The notes: a model not told the origin generated them from the sequence alone. A stretch of DNA of 64,000 bases from Hyphomicrobiaceae bacterium (GCA_025351355.1 JANXWC010000191.1:97576-161575); one strand, 5' to 3'; shown: positions 9,061 to 18,852, numbered from the stretch's first letter. Numbers and translations: made by a program.

Positions 9061-9520
9061 GGATATCGCTGTCCTGAAGTGCCGAACGAGATAGATGGAA
9101 GGCGGGGCGTGAACGACCGGAGATACCGGACACGCAGCGAAAAACAATAGCTTCCGTAGAACAAAGCGACCTCACAAACAAGCTGAGACCCGTCGGGCAG
9201 ATCAAGCTTGGGCGGTTAACCTGTCGTGGGCGGCGAATGCGTTCGCGCAGGCTTTCGTCTCAAAGATCGGCGATATGACTTCATTGCTGGCACCATTGAC
9301 GCCTGAATGCGTTGACTGGGCACACAATTCCGCCAACAATTGTTGAAAGATCTGTGTGAAGAGATGCCGGCCGCAGTTGAAGAAGCGTCATCTTGCCGCC
9401 GAAACCAGCTGTATAATCTAGCTTGGCTGTAGAAGCGCTGCGGCGAGCCGTGCTCGGAGTGGGCAACCGCGGGCACAGTCGGAAGCATCAAGCTTGCCCA
9501 AGTCGGGCCAGGAGTTGTGC
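9061..9520. other. Intergenic region with a 12-bp palindrome
   Basis: About 460 bases separate the divergent fdxA and 1147-residue-protein genes. A perfect palindrome CAACAATTGTTG lies at 9334-9345 and a TATAAT hexamer at 9412-9417, about 100 bases before the downstream start. The matching -35 is poor, so the promoter assignment is weak. Open frames here look like noise. Confidence 0.45.
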
Positions 9521-12500
9521 ATGGCGATCGTCGAGTATCTGCAATCATTGCTCGCGAGTGTGGGTCTCAATCCGGACAGATTGCCCTCGGTGATAGGACT
9601 TGGCGCAGCGGGCATTGCAATACTTTATGCGCGCCCGTTTTTCGCTCGGCTCGGCCGCATTATTGAGGCTGTATTTCTGCGGAACTGGCAGCTTGGCCTG
9701 CTTGGCACAACCGGCATCGTTCTTTCGCTGGCTTCCGGCTGGACGACATGGGACGGGATGAAGAATTTCACCGGCGAACCGATTTTGTCGGCGATGGTCA
9801 CGTTCGGCATCCAAGGCCTCATGTTGATCGTCGCTTGGCTTATCGGCGAAAGCTTCGCCACGGGTATGAACCAACAGGTGCCGGAGGGCAAATTCGCCCC
9901 CGCCGGCTTTTCCCGGGATACGGGCGTGAAGTCCGCACTCGGTCTTACCTTGAGCGGCATTGCCCTTTCAGGCGTCGCGGCGTTGCTGCACGGTTATGCC
10001 AATGGCCGACCTGACCCCAGCCGGATCGCGTTGTGGCTTGCATTGATCGGTGGCGGATTCCTTCTCGTAGGCATGCTCATCGTGGCATCGAAAGCGCATA
10101 CATTGCGCGGCTACTTTGATGCAACGCGCGTGATTATTCGCACCGCTGTATTGTGGGTCATGTTCCTGGCGTGCATGGCGACATCTGTATTTTTTTCATT
10201 CGACAGCCTGTTTTCGACAATTTTTCCGGCGTCCGAGCGCGTGCGAGCCGCTGAATTGAGGGCGCAAAACCAAGTTGCCGGTATCGTGAATGACATCGGT
10301 GGCACCATCGTGCGCGGACAGCTGACCGAATCGGAGCGGCTATTCGCCACTGACGGCTGGCAGGCCTATGATGATCAGTTGTCGAAACTGGCTGTCGCTG
10401 CACAGAGCAGTCAAAAGCTGATTGAGGAGTTTTTCCAAAATCAGATGGAGGAGCGCCGTCGCGGCATTGCGCAACAACAGGAACGTGTGACGACCGCCCA
10501 AAGCGGCGCAGTCGGGCTGATCAGCAAGAAAAACGCGCTTACTGACGAATTGGCACGGCTGAAAGGAGAGCGCCCAGCGCTCGCCGAGGATTTCGGCAAA
10601 CGCAAAGGTGACGTCGATGCTATCTTGAAGGAACTTGATGCCAAGCGGGTAGAGGCGATGGCCGAGGCGCGAGGCGTCGAGGGTACCGGCAAGATCGGTG
10701 AAGGCGCAGTATATCGGCAGCGTAAAGTCGAGGAAGCAGCGCTAAAGGATAAGCAGAAGATTGCCGAGGAACGGTTGCGTGATGCGCAGAGACGGTTCCA
10801 GCAAATTGAAACGAGGCTAACACAGGTTGAGCGCGAACTTTCGATCATCGACGGCGATATCGCCAAGTTGAAGGGCGAAGCGCAGACCGCTGAACAACGC
10901 ATCAAGTTTGCTGAAGATGCGAAGGGCGCCGAAGAAGGCCCGAAACTTGATCCCACGCGCATCATACCGGCATTCGAGAAAGCCCGCGCCGAATTCCGCC
11001 AGACGCCGCGAATCGAGGGCCTCTCGCAGGTTCAAACCATGTGCTCGCAACTGATTTCGTCGATGTCGACGCCAGCCACTAAGGATAAGATTACCGGGAT
11101 AGATTGTGATCCAAAAACGGCTGCTGAAGCTGCTGCCCGCGTCTTCGCGTTGAACGCTGGCGTGGTCGCATTCGAAAGCAATTGTGCGGGTGGCGACAAG
11201 CTGGCGCGCTATCGTACGGCAGACGATCTGTTCGGCTTCGCGCGCAAGTGCGTGCAGGATTCCGGTCTTGCCTCCAAAGACACCGATGAGTTGCGCCAAA
11301 AGATCAATTTCATCGAACTCAACCGCGACGACAAGGCCAATCGCTTCGTGGTCACGTGGAACGCTTTCCAGGACGGCAATCGCCTAGCCTACTTGTCACT
11401 GGCCATTGCCATCGCGGTTGACGGACTGGTGTTCATGTCTGGCCTGTTTGGTGCCAATGCCGTCCGCTCGCCACTCTCAGATGTGCCTACTCAAAAGGCA
11501 CGCTCCGCCGAGCAGTTGGAGGGCATCATGGACAATGCGCTGCTTCCCAGCCGCTTCGAGAACGCCCGCATTGCAATCGACGCAATGCATGCCGACACCA
11601 GTCTGGCTGGTTACACGGCGATCGTGGATTTACGCGAGCTTGATCCCGAATCCGCCAATGTGGTCCGTCGCGTGCTCAATGCGGGCGCTACCATCGGCGC
11701 CGTGATGCGCAATCCGGATGATCCCAGCGTCTACGCGATCCGCCCCGAACTCTATGAATATCTGGCTATGACCGGCGCGCGCGCGTTCGAGAAACACGGC
11801 AAACTCGTGCAGGAAGACATCGCCGAAAAAGTGCGGCAGGGCGAATTGGAAAAAATGGTTCGCGTGGCGCTGTTGCCGCACGAAATGGAGAACGCCGACA
11901 CCGTTTTGCACTACGCCCACCCGATGAACGCCACCGACGACGGCTTCATGAGCCAGATTATCCTCAAGCAGGTCAAGAATGAGGATGTGGGAGTCGTTCG
12001 CCGCGTTCTCAATGCGGGTGCGGCGCATCGGGCTGTCCGCATCGCGCAAGGCCAGGACCAACCTTATGAATTGCACGCCGATTTGTACAAGACACTCTCT
12101 CGCATCCGCGCACGCATGTTGTTGAGCGGCAGCAACGCTGCCCTGCAAATCGGCCAACGCTCTGTGCGCGACGGCGGCAAGCTCGCCGCATCCGTACCGC
12201 AAATTGCACCAATCGCTCCTCGCCGTGGACTGGCGGACGATCGATCGGCGGCAGGACGCACGTTCGGCATTGAACCAGACGCCGCTTCAAATACCAATTC
12301 ACCATTGCCACTGAATGCGATGGACGCCGCCCGTAACGCGCAGAACCCGCACCGACGCCCCTTTGATGATGCGGTGCCGGTTACCGATAGCGCTCAGGCG
12401 AGCGAGTTTGATCGCGAGCTGTGTGAGCATTTTGCCCGTGAGATGCTGACATTCCACCCGGAGCAGATCTCCTACGTTCGTGACCAGAGCCCGACTATCG

Positions 12501-12964
12501 ATGTGGCGGCGCTTGAACTCGCTCTCGGCAACGTCATGCGTTACGATGACCAAATCCGCTCGGCCTTGCATCAGGCCAAAAGCGGGCTTGAAGATAGCAT
12601 TGAAGCCGCACGCAATTCCTTCGAGGGCTTCGCGATTGGCCCGGCTGACGCTGCCAACCGTCTGAATACATTGGCCGACACGCTCAAACGCATGACGGCG
12701 CTGATGGTGCTCATGCCCGGGCAAGCTTACGGCAATATCATCCAGACGATGGAAGCCGAACTCAACGAGGACCATGCGGCCGGACGCCTTGGCGCTTCCC
12801 AATCCGCGCAGCGCGATTTGCTACGCCGACACATGATGGAATTGAGCCAGGCCAATCGCAGCACGGACCATTGGGCAGCAGTCGTGACGTCGCTCAACGC
12901 GTTCGGTCGCGGAATGGCGACCCTCGCTGCTAACGTTGACCAGGGACGCGCGCGGATGGGCTGA
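9521..12964 (+). CDS. Large unrecognised membrane protein with coiled coil and duplicated C-terminal domain
   Basis: I do not recognise this 1147-residue protein. It has hydrophobic segments near 55-73, 88-108, 138-157, 169-190 and 206-226 (a weaker one at 24-42). A long charged coiled coil spans about 300-470. A segment with four cysteines (508, 529, 555, 577) follows, then a further membrane segment at 622-643. After that come two copies of an ~85-residue domain (about 673-756 and 782-866) sharing NALLP/VALLP and VVRRVLNAGA, a disordered linker (880-955), and a helical C-terminus. The cysteines suggest that 228-620 is outside the cytoplasm and the duplicated domains inside, which needs an odd number of N-terminal passes. 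The start is fixed by AGGAG seven bases before ATG. It may be co-transcribed with the epoxide hydrolase 54 bases downstream. Confidence 0.75.
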   Translation: MAIVEYLQSLLASVGLNPDRLPSVIGLGAAGIAILYARPFFARLGRIIEAVFLRNWQLGLLGTTGIVLSLASGWTTWDGMKNFTGEPILSAMVTFGIQGLMLIVAWLIGESFATGMNQQVPEGKFAPAGFSRDTGVKSALGLTLSGIALSGVAALLHGYANGRPDPSRIALWLALIGGGFLLVGMLIVASKAHTLRGYFDATRVIIRTAVLWVMFLACMATSVFFSFDSLFSTIFPASERVRAAELRAQNQVAGIVNDIGGTIVRGQLTESERLFATDGWQAYDDQLSKLAVAAQSSQKLIEEFFQNQMEERRRGIAQQQERVTTAQSGAVGLISKKNALTDELARLKGERPALAEDFGKRKGDVDAILKELDAKRVEAMAEARGVEGTGKIGEGAVYRQRKVEEAALKDKQKIAEERLRDAQRRFQQIETRLTQVERELSIIDGDIAKLKGEAQTAEQRIKFAEDAKGAEEGPKLDPTRIIPAFEKARAEFRQTPRIEGLSQVQTMCSQLISSMSTPATKDKITGIDCDPKTAAEAAARVFALNAGVVAFESNCAGGDKLARYRTADDLFGFARKCVQDSGLASKDTDELRQKINFIELNRDDKANRFVVTWNAFQDGNRLAYLSLAIAIAVDGLVFMSGLFGANAVRSPLSDVPTQKARSAEQLEGIMDNALLPSRFENARIAIDAMHADTSLAGYTAIVDLRELDPESANVVRRVLNAGATIGAVMRNPDDPSVYAIRPELYEYLAMTGARAFEKHGKLVQEDIAEKVRQGELEKMVRVALLPHEMENADTVLHYAHPMNATDDGFMSQIILKQVKNEDVGVVRRVLNAGAAHRAVRIAQGQDQPYELHADLYKTLSRIRARMLLSGSNAALQIGQRSVRDGGKLAASVPQIAPIAPRRGLADDRSAAGRTFGIEPDAASNTNSPLPLNAMDAARNAQNPHRRPFDDAVPVTDSAQASEFDRELCEHFAREMLTFHPEQISYVRDQSPTIDVAALELALGNVMRYDDQIRSALHQAKSGLEDSIEAARNSFEGFAIGPADAANRLNTLADTLKRMTALMVLMPGQAYGNIIQTMEAELNEDHAAGRLGASQSAQRDLLRRHMMELSQANRSTDHWAAVVTSLNAFGRGMATLAANVDQGRARMG
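11537..12118 (+). repeat. Internal domain duplication within the large membrane protein gene
   Basis: Two coding segments (about 11537-11788 and 11864-12118) encode related ~85-residue units. Shared positions include ALLP..(F/M)ENA at the start, VVRRVLNAGA in the middle (identical ten residues), an AV.R turn, Y(A/E)(I/L) and (E/D)LY..L at the end. DNA identity is modest, so the duplication is old. Confidence 0.75.
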
Positions 12965-13018
12965 GGTCAATCGTCCTGCCGTCCCGCACCATCATCACCC
13001 CGCTGAGGCTGGCAAGGT

Positions 13019-13990
13019 ATGACCGTCTCCCATCGAACAATCGAGACCAACGGCATTCAAATGCATGTGGCCATAGCTGGGCCGCAAGCGGGACAATTGG
13101 TCGTTCTCTGTCATGGTTTCCCCGAGAGCTGGTATTCCTGGCGACATCAGATCGAGGCGCTTTCGCGCGCCGGCTATAGGGTCGTGGCGCCGGACATGCG
13201 GGGTTACGGCAAGACGGACAAGCCCCATGCAATCGATCAATATTCGATGTTTCATCTCGTCGGCGACATGGTTGGATTGCTCGATGCCCTGAAGGCCCCA
13301 ACAGCCGTTGTCGTCGGCCATGACTGGGGTGCGCCGGTAGCTTGGAACTGCGCATTGATGCGGCCAGATCGGTTTCCTGCTGTTGCCGGTATGAGCGTGC
13401 CCTTCTTTCCGCGCGGCGTTGCGCGTCCGACAACTACGATGCCGGCAACCGACGACGCGATCTTTTATCAATCCTATTTTCAAATGCCGGGCGTGGCGGA
13501 AGCCGAATTCGAAGCCGACATTGCGCGAACCATCCGCAACTTCCAATGGCTGTGGTCCGGAGAAGGCGATCCAGCGCTGCGCAGTCGTGCGACTATGGTT
13601 GCGCGATCAGGTGGTTTCCTTACGGGAAAACCTGTGCCGGACATTTTGCCGGCTTGGCTGACCCAGGCGGATCTCGATTTCTACACGAGTGAATTTCAGA
13701 ACTCTGGATTTCGAGGCCCGCTCAACTGGTATCGCAATATGGACCGAAATTGGGAGCAGATGGCGCCGTGGGCCGGCGCCAAGCTCACAGTTCCCGCTCT
13801 CTACATAGTCGGGGAATTGGACATGCTGCTCACATTCCGCGGCATGGATCGCCTGATACCGAACCTGGAAATTTTTGTGCCGAATTTGCGCGAAAAACTT
13901 ATCATACCGAACAGCGGCCACTGGATCCAGAGGGAGCGGCCGGCAGAAATCAACGCCGCGTTACTCCGTTTCCTGCGGTCGCTGAGTTAA
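13019..13990 (+). CDS. Alpha/beta-hydrolase, soluble epoxide hydrolase type
   Basis: The 323-residue enzyme has the epoxide-hydrolase signature set. These are the oxyanion motif CHGFPESW (31-38), the nucleophile elbow VVGHDWGAPVAW with Asp102, cap-domain tyrosines in FYQSYFQ and NWYRNMDRNW, an acidic residue near 268 (GELDML) and catalytic His near 301 (NSGHWIQRERP). Such enzymes open epoxides to vicinal diols through an alkyl-enzyme ester. Haloalkane dehalogenase is less likely because the paired cap tyrosines are present. GAGG and AAGG lie before the ATG. It follows the large membrane protein gene closely; no metabolic partner is evident. Confidence 0.88.
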   Translation: MTVSHRTIETNGIQMHVAIAGPQAGQLVVLCHGFPESWYSWRHQIEALSRAGYRVVAPDMRGYGKTDKPHAIDQYSMFHLVGDMVGLLDALKAPTAVVVGHDWGAPVAWNCALMRPDRFPAVAGMSVPFFPRGVARPTTTMPATDDAIFYQSYFQMPGVAEAEFEADIARTIRNFQWLWSGEGDPALRSRATMVARSGGFLTGKPVPDILPAWLTQADLDFYTSEFQNSGFRGPLNWYRNMDRNWEQMAPWAGAKLTVPALYIVGELDMLLTFRGMDRLIPNLEIFVPNLREKLIIPNSGHWIQRERPAEINAALLRFLRSLS

Positions 13991-14029
13991 GGGCCGTGCC
14001 CGTGATCCCGTTTGCTGGCGCCGAGCCAC

Positions 14030-16078
14030 TTATTGCGCGACAAACTCGATACGTCGATTGCGCGCCCGATTTCTTTCGTTGTCGTTTGCGACGAGCGGCT
14101 TGGTTTGTCCGAAACCGATCGCAGCCAGCCGGCTTGGCTGTACGCCCGCTCGCGACAGCGCATCGACGACCGACTGCGCGCGACTTTCCGAGAGCCGCTG
14201 ATTACGTGTGAGATCGCCGTTGTTGTCGGTATGTCCTTCGACGCGAATGCTGATGCTCGGGCACGCCTTGAGCGTATCCGCCAATCTGGCCAAAGCCGAA
14301 ACGCCTTCGTTGGCCAACGTGGCGCTGGCAAACTCGAACAACACGCGGGTAGAGCCAGCCGCCGTGCGCACCGTGTCCTGGCACGCCAGAAGATCTGCTT
14401 TAGACTTTGCTTCGGCTGCCGCCGCAGCAGCGACCCGAGCGGCGGCCGCATCGGCTTCCGCCTTTCGACTGGTTTCCGCGTCGGCGGCAGCCTTTGCAGC
14501 CGCTGCCGTGGCCTCGGCCTGTGCCTTGCGGCGGACCTCTACTTCAATGGCTTGCTTGGCGGCCATCGCCTCGGCTTCAATCCTGCGCGCCGCCGCCTCT
14601 GCCTGCGACTTGGCGTCTGCTGCAGCCTTGGCTTCGGCGATAGCTCTGGCAGCAACGGCAGCGCCAGCATCCTTGGCATCAGCTGCCGCTTTCGCATCAG
14701 CGGCTGCTCGCGCCTCTACGGCGGCCCGCGACTCGGCCGCGACCTTGACGGCCAGCGCATCTGCTTCGGCCTTGGCTTGCGCGGAAGCGTCGGCAACAGG
14801 CTTATCATTTGCAGTTGTTTTGACAGGCGGCAGAGACTGCGCCTGAGATCCGTAGGCTAGACGATCTTGCAACCACCAAGCGCCACCCGCAGCAATCAAG
14901 AAAAATGGCAGCAGCCAGGCCACAAGCGGCAATCCCCGACGCTTTATTTCGGCCGACGCCGTTACGGCGTCGCAGATCACCACACGACTTTGGGGTGCAA
15001 TTGCCGCAACTGCCGGCCTGGTCGGCATGACGGGATGAGGATGGGGACGATGAGGCGATTGATGAGCACGACTACCATCTTGGGCTGCTGGAGGAGCCGC
15101 GGCTGCTGCGCCCGACGACCCGGCTTCCATTGCTGCCGGTTTACGTGCATGCGGCTGCGAACGATTGCCATCGCTCACCGCCCGAGACTCTGCGATCGTA
15201 ACGACCGGCGCCGGGGACATCGACATCGAAGGACGTGGACCAGAGTCAGATGCGGCACCGTGCAGGAGCGACTTTGCCGCCGGCGGAGTGCTCACACCCT
15301 GGGTGATCGTGCCAACGGCAGGTCGGCTCGGTTCCACCTTGGGCACTCCGGCCGTGGAAGCAATTCCCTTCATCGCTTGGTTTACGGTTTCCACCGGCGT
15401 ACGCCCCACTTCGGCTGCCTTGGCAGCAAGAGCTACATCGGCCGGCAAGGCGTTTTTGTCGGCATCCCACAGCATCGCGACCGCGCTCGTCATCGCAGGC
15501 GCCGACACGGGAAGTGAAATAGAATCTGGTTGGGCTGAGCGTCTGCTTGAGCCCGCATGCACCGACGCCCAGCCGGACGGCAGGGCAGCCGCAAACAGGT
15601 CCTTCTGCCCGAAAAGCAATTGACCGATCTTATCCGTGGGCAGATTGTGTTCTCTTTGATGGCGAGCGAGCGCCGCCGCAACAACGGGCGCGAGCAGCCC
15701 GCAGATCTGCTTGGCTTCGCTTCCACTCACACCGGAATACTTGGACAAGGCACCAGCTAGCCCGTCATAGGTGGGAACACCCATAATTGTCTGTAGCATT
15801 CCAGCTCCCTGTGCGTTGAGCGCGGTTTGATGCGCGCCACCGATCACATTGCCGAGCTTGCCGAGCAGTCCTACATCTTGTTGCTGCAGCGCGCTCGTAA
15901 GTGCTTGTATGCCACTCGGCAACGCCGCGCCGGCGGCCATACCACCCAGGATCGCAGGCACTGCGGCACTCACGGCCTTCATTGTCATTGCACGATCACT
16001 GCCCAGCGCCGCAGCCAGTTTTGTGATGAGTTCCGGTGGCAGGTACTGCATCGCGGCTGCGACGGCATTGAACGACAT
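14030..16078 (-). CDS. DUF937 (YidB-like) - transmembrane - OmpA fusion protein
   Basis: The 682-residue protein has three parts. Residues 1-165 form a DUF937/YidB-like helical domain (MSFNAVAAAMQYLPPELITK, GGMAAGAALPSGIQAL). After a Pro/Ser/His-rich linker there is one membrane segment at about 384-404. Residues 430-562 are an almost pure Ala/Lys/Glu/Asp helix, TolA-like. Residues 575-682 are an OmpA peptidoglycan-binding domain (VRVEGHTDN-type motif at 613-619, QRLSESRAQSVVDAL, GFGQTKP, NRARNRRIEF). This implies a cytoplasmic head, an inner-membrane anchor, a periplasm-spanning rod and a cell-wall anchor. I use the ATG at 16078, preceded by GGGGA. It converges with the epoxide hydrolase gene. 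Confidence 0.85.
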   Translation of the reverse strand: MSFNAVAAAMQYLPPELITKLAAALGSDRAMTMKAVSAAVPAILGGMAAGAALPSGIQALTSALQQQDVGLLGKLGNVIGGAHQTALNAQGAGMLQTIMGVPTYDGLAGALSKYSGVSGSEAKQICGLLAPVVAAALARHQREHNLPTDKIGQLLFGQKDLFAAALPSGWASVHAGSSRRSAQPDSISLPVSAPAMTSAVAMLWDADKNALPADVALAAKAAEVGRTPVETVNQAMKGIASTAGVPKVEPSRPAVGTITQGVSTPPAAKSLLHGAASDSGPRPSMSMSPAPVVTIAESRAVSDGNRSQPHARKPAAMEAGSSGAAAAAPPAAQDGSRAHQSPHRPHPHPVMPTRPAVAAIAPQSRVVICDAVTASAEIKRRGLPLVAWLLPFFLIAAGGAWWLQDRLAYGSQAQSLPPVKTTANDKPVADASAQAKAEADALAVKVAAESRAAVEARAAADAKAAADAKDAGAAVAARAIAEAKAAADAKSQAEAAARRIEAEAMAAKQAIEVEVRRKAQAEATAAAAKAAADAETSRKAEADAAAARVAAAAAAEAKSKADLLACQDTVRTAAGSTRVLFEFASATLANEGVSALARLADTLKACPSISIRVEGHTDNNGDLTRNQRLSESRAQSVVDALSRAGVQPSRLAAIGFGQTKPLVANDNERNRARNRRIEFVAQ

Positions 16079-16238
16079 GACGGTTCCCCACACTTTGACT
16101 TAGGCATTATCTCAAACAGCATCTTGCCACGGAAATTAGTTCAACGGCCAGCGGACGCAGGCAGTCGACTGATCGCCGTTCACCAAAAACGAATAGTGGA
16201 CGCTCGTGAGCCGTGCACGACGTTTTTCTGAATATGCG

Positions 16239-17135
16239 TCAAGCTTTGCGGCCAACGTCATAGGAATGCGTCCGGCGCCACTCGGTCATGAAGTATGCGA
16301 GTTGCTCGTCGATTTCGTTCGGCATGATGATCGATACCGTAACGATCTGATCACCAGGGGTCGCGCCAGGCGCTGAACGAATGCCGCGACCCTTCATGCG
16401 AAATGCTCGGCCCGAACTGGTACCTTTGGGAATTGTCAGCTGCACGCGTCCGGTAATCGTCTCAACCTCGATCTTGCCGCCGAGCACGGCCTCGTCGATG
16501 GAGATTGGCACGGTGACCAGAATATCGTCACCGGAGCGGCGATACAGGTTGTGCGCGCGGACCTTGATTTCCACAAGGGCATCGCCAGGTTCGACGCCGC
16601 GCGGACCAATGCTGCCTTTTCCCTTGAGGCGCAGGATCTGACCATCGATGACGCCTTCCGGTACCTGCAGATCCAGCGCGCCGCCATCCGGCATCGTCAC
16701 GCGTTTGCGAGCGCCGACCGCCGCTTCCAGAAAATCCACTTCGAGAGTATAGCGCACGTCGCTGCCGCGCATACCGACGTTGACGCCGGGCCCACCCCGG
16801 CCCCGACCGAACAGGTCGGAAAAGATATCGCCGAAGCCGAAATCATCGCCGGCCGGGCCCGCCCGCCCTGCACCAGCAGCATGAGCGCGAGGCGCCCGCT
16901 GTCTCACTTCACCATTGCCGTCGATCAAGCCTGCATCGAACTGGCGGCGTTTTTCAGCGTCTCCCAAGATGGAAAAAGCCGCGTTGATCGTCTTGATCTT
17001 GGCTTCCGCTACGGTCCTGCTCTGCGGGTTGAGATCCGGATGAAATTCTTTGGCGAGTTTGCGATATGCACGCCTGATTTCATCGTCGGTCGCGCCGCGG
17101 GCAACACCGAGCACTGTGTAGGGGTCGTCCGCCAT
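16239..17135 (-). CDS. DnaJ/CbpA-type co-chaperone
   Basis: The 298-residue protein has an N-terminal J domain with the HPD tripeptide at 32-34. A Gly/Phe-rich linker (GDDFGFGDIFSDLFGRGRGG) and the two beta-sandwich client-binding domains (DVRYTLEVDFLEAAVGARK, DALVEIKVRAHNLYRR) follow. The cysteine-rich zinc finger of canonical DnaJ is missing, which makes it a CbpA-like type II Hsp40. It would stimulate DnaK ATPase and deliver clients. AGGA precedes the ATG. It lies alone between ppx and the OmpA-type gene on the same strand, with ~150-base gaps on either side. Confidence 0.93.
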   Translation of the reverse strand: MADDPYTVLGVARGATDDEIRRAYRKLAKEFHPDLNPQSRTVAEAKIKTINAAFSILGDAEKRRQFDAGLIDGNGEVRQRAPRAHAAGAGRAGPAGDDFGFGDIFSDLFGRGRGGPGVNVGMRGSDVRYTLEVDFLEAAVGARKRVTMPDGGALDLQVPEGVIDGQILRLKGKGSIGPRGVEPGDALVEIKVRAHNLYRRSGDDILVTVPISIDEAVLGGKIEVETITGRVQLTIPKGTSSGRAFRMKGRGIRSAPGATPGDQIVTVSIIMPNEIDEQLAYFMTEWRRTHSYDVGRKA

Positions 17136-17292
17136 GGGTCCTGAGTTGGTCCTTGCGCATCGCGATGAAGGTTCGAGCAGGTATACAACAGACCCGAAGC
17201 GGTTGCGCCAGTGGTTCTTGCACGATCATATAGGTGGTGTTGCGGTTTCTTGCAGCTCAACGGCTTCGAATATGCAGACAAATTCGCTCGGA

Positions 17293-18834
17293 CTACCGAA
17301 CAAGCCGTATTTCAGCAGATTTCCCAACCAACGCGGCCAACGTCGCAAACCGTCGTTGCAACCGTTCGCCATCGAGTGCTGCGTAGCTTTTCGGCAACCG
17401 CACCACCAACCGGTCCTTGTCGTAGCTCAACGGCATCTCGTCGATGATGCCTGGTCGGCCAATGGATAACATGTGGGCGGCGCGAACGGCGGCCCCAACG
17501 ATTTTGGCCCGTTCCAGCAGTCGCGGCGACAATAATGGCAACAATTTGCTTGACAGTTCCGCCACCTCATCTGCTTTGCCGGCGGGACCGGCGTGGCGGA
17601 AAAAGCTGGCGAGCGCCAGAAATATGCGACCGGGATGATCAATGCCCGCCATTGCAGCATGCGCCATGCCAGCGAGGCTTTGCTCGCCGCGATAGTCCGG
17701 ATGCGCGCGCCACGCCACATCGGACAGCAAACAGGCTGCATGTCTCAGGCGACGCTCTGGTGCTGTCTCATTGGGCCCGCCTGGCCCGAATAGCGCATCC
17801 GTCCAGGCGCAAAGTTCTACAGAATGTTCAAGCGACCGCGCCCTTAGCCGCGCATAATCAGTCGCGAAAGCAAACAGGGGGTCCCGCTCCTGTTCCGCTG
17901 CCGACAACAACTTGTAGACGAGCCCCTCGCGGATACCGAAAGCCGAAAAAACCACCTCGCTCGGCTTCATCTGGCGCAGCAAGCGCTCAAGAACCACTGC
18001 GCCGAACGGCAGCACTTCGCGGCGCGATTTTGAGACTGAGTTGAAGCCGATCAGCCGCTTGCCCTTGCGGATTTGCTCGCAGAACGCGATGGCGTTTTCG
18101 GTCGAGAGCACATATCCCTGCATCATGTGCAGAGGATAATCCTGATGCGCCATGTGAAACTTGGCCAGTGCGCGCCACGTGCCGCCAACGGCATAGAATT
18201 TGCGGCCGCCACCGCTGGCGAGCCAATCGACGCTGCCTATTTCTTTGTCGGCAATGACCAGCGCCTTTTCCAGCCTGCCACCGCTCGCGTCGATCAAGCG
18301 CAGCGATCCGAGCGGCAACGTTGTTGCGCGATTGAGAGATTTACCGCTGATATCGATCAGTTCCAGTGATCCTCCGCCGAGATCGCCGGCAATCCCATCC
18401 GGTGCCTCAAAACCCATCAAAATGCCGCTGGCCGCCAGCGCCGCCTCCTGTTCACCGGACAAAATCTCGATTTTCGTGCCAAGGGCTTTCTCGGCGCGGG
18501 CGATGAACGAGCTGCCATTGGCCGCCTCGCGGCAGGCAGCCGTGGCAATCGCGCGGACATTTTTCACTTGCAAAATCCGCAGGATTGCATGGAACCGCAC
18601 GAGGCCCGCCAAGGCCGTCTCGATAGCCCCAGCGTCGAGTGTGCCGCTCGAAGCGATCGAGCGCCCCAGGCCGGCCAGCACTTTTTCGTTGAAGATCGGC
18701 GTCGGAGACCGCACGGCTCCTTCATATACGACCAGCCGAACGGAGTTCGAGCCGATATCCACGACGCCCATAGGCTCCAGCTCTGGCAGCCGGCTGCCTA
18801 CCTCGTCAGCGGCCTTCCAAGACATCAAGCGCAC
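17293..18834 (-). CDS. ppx: Exopolyphosphatase / Ppx-GppA family
   Basis: The 513-residue protein has the actin-like Ppx/GppA fold: phosphate-1 motif VDIGSNSVRLVVYEG, the NEKVLAGLG strand, ATAACREAANG, and phosphate-2 motif GDLGGGSLELI, followed by an HD-like helical C-terminal half (about 310-513). It should release terminal phosphate from polyphosphate or hydrolyse pppGpp; which substrate dominates cannot be read from sequence. It follows ppk1 by 18 bases, so the synthesising and degrading enzymes share a transcript. The furthest start is GTG at 18834; an ATG three codons in (18825) is an equally good alternative. Confidence 0.92.
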   Translation of the reverse strand: MRLMSWKAADEVGSRLPELEPMGVVDIGSNSVRLVVYEGAVRSPTPIFNEKVLAGLGRSIASSGTLDAGAIETALAGLVRFHAILRILQVKNVRAIATAACREAANGSSFIARAEKALGTKIEILSGEQEAALAASGILMGFEAPDGIAGDLGGGSLELIDISGKSLNRATTLPLGSLRLIDASGGRLEKALVIADKEIGSVDWLASGGGRKFYAVGGTWRALAKFHMAHQDYPLHMMQGYVLSTENAIAFCEQIRKGKRLIGFNSVSKSRREVLPFGAVVLERLLRQMKPSEVVFSAFGIREGLVYKLLSAAEQERDPLFAFATDYARLRARSLEHSVELCAWTDALFGPGGPNETAPERRLRHAACLLSDVAWRAHPDYRGEQSLAGMAHAAMAGIDHPGRIFLALASFFRHAGPAGKADEVAELSSKLLPLLSPRLLERAKIVGAAVRAAHMLSIGRPGIIDEMPLSYDKDRLVVRLPKSYAALDGERLQRRFATLAALVGKSAEIRLVR

Positions 18835-18852
18835 GTCTAGCTCGCCTCTCGC

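Noticed and set aside
14012..14860. Plus-strand frames opposite the alanine-rich rod of the OmpA-type gene
   Set aside because: Cys/Gly/Arg- or Ala/Ser-rich artefacts of the repetitive alanine codons on the real strand.
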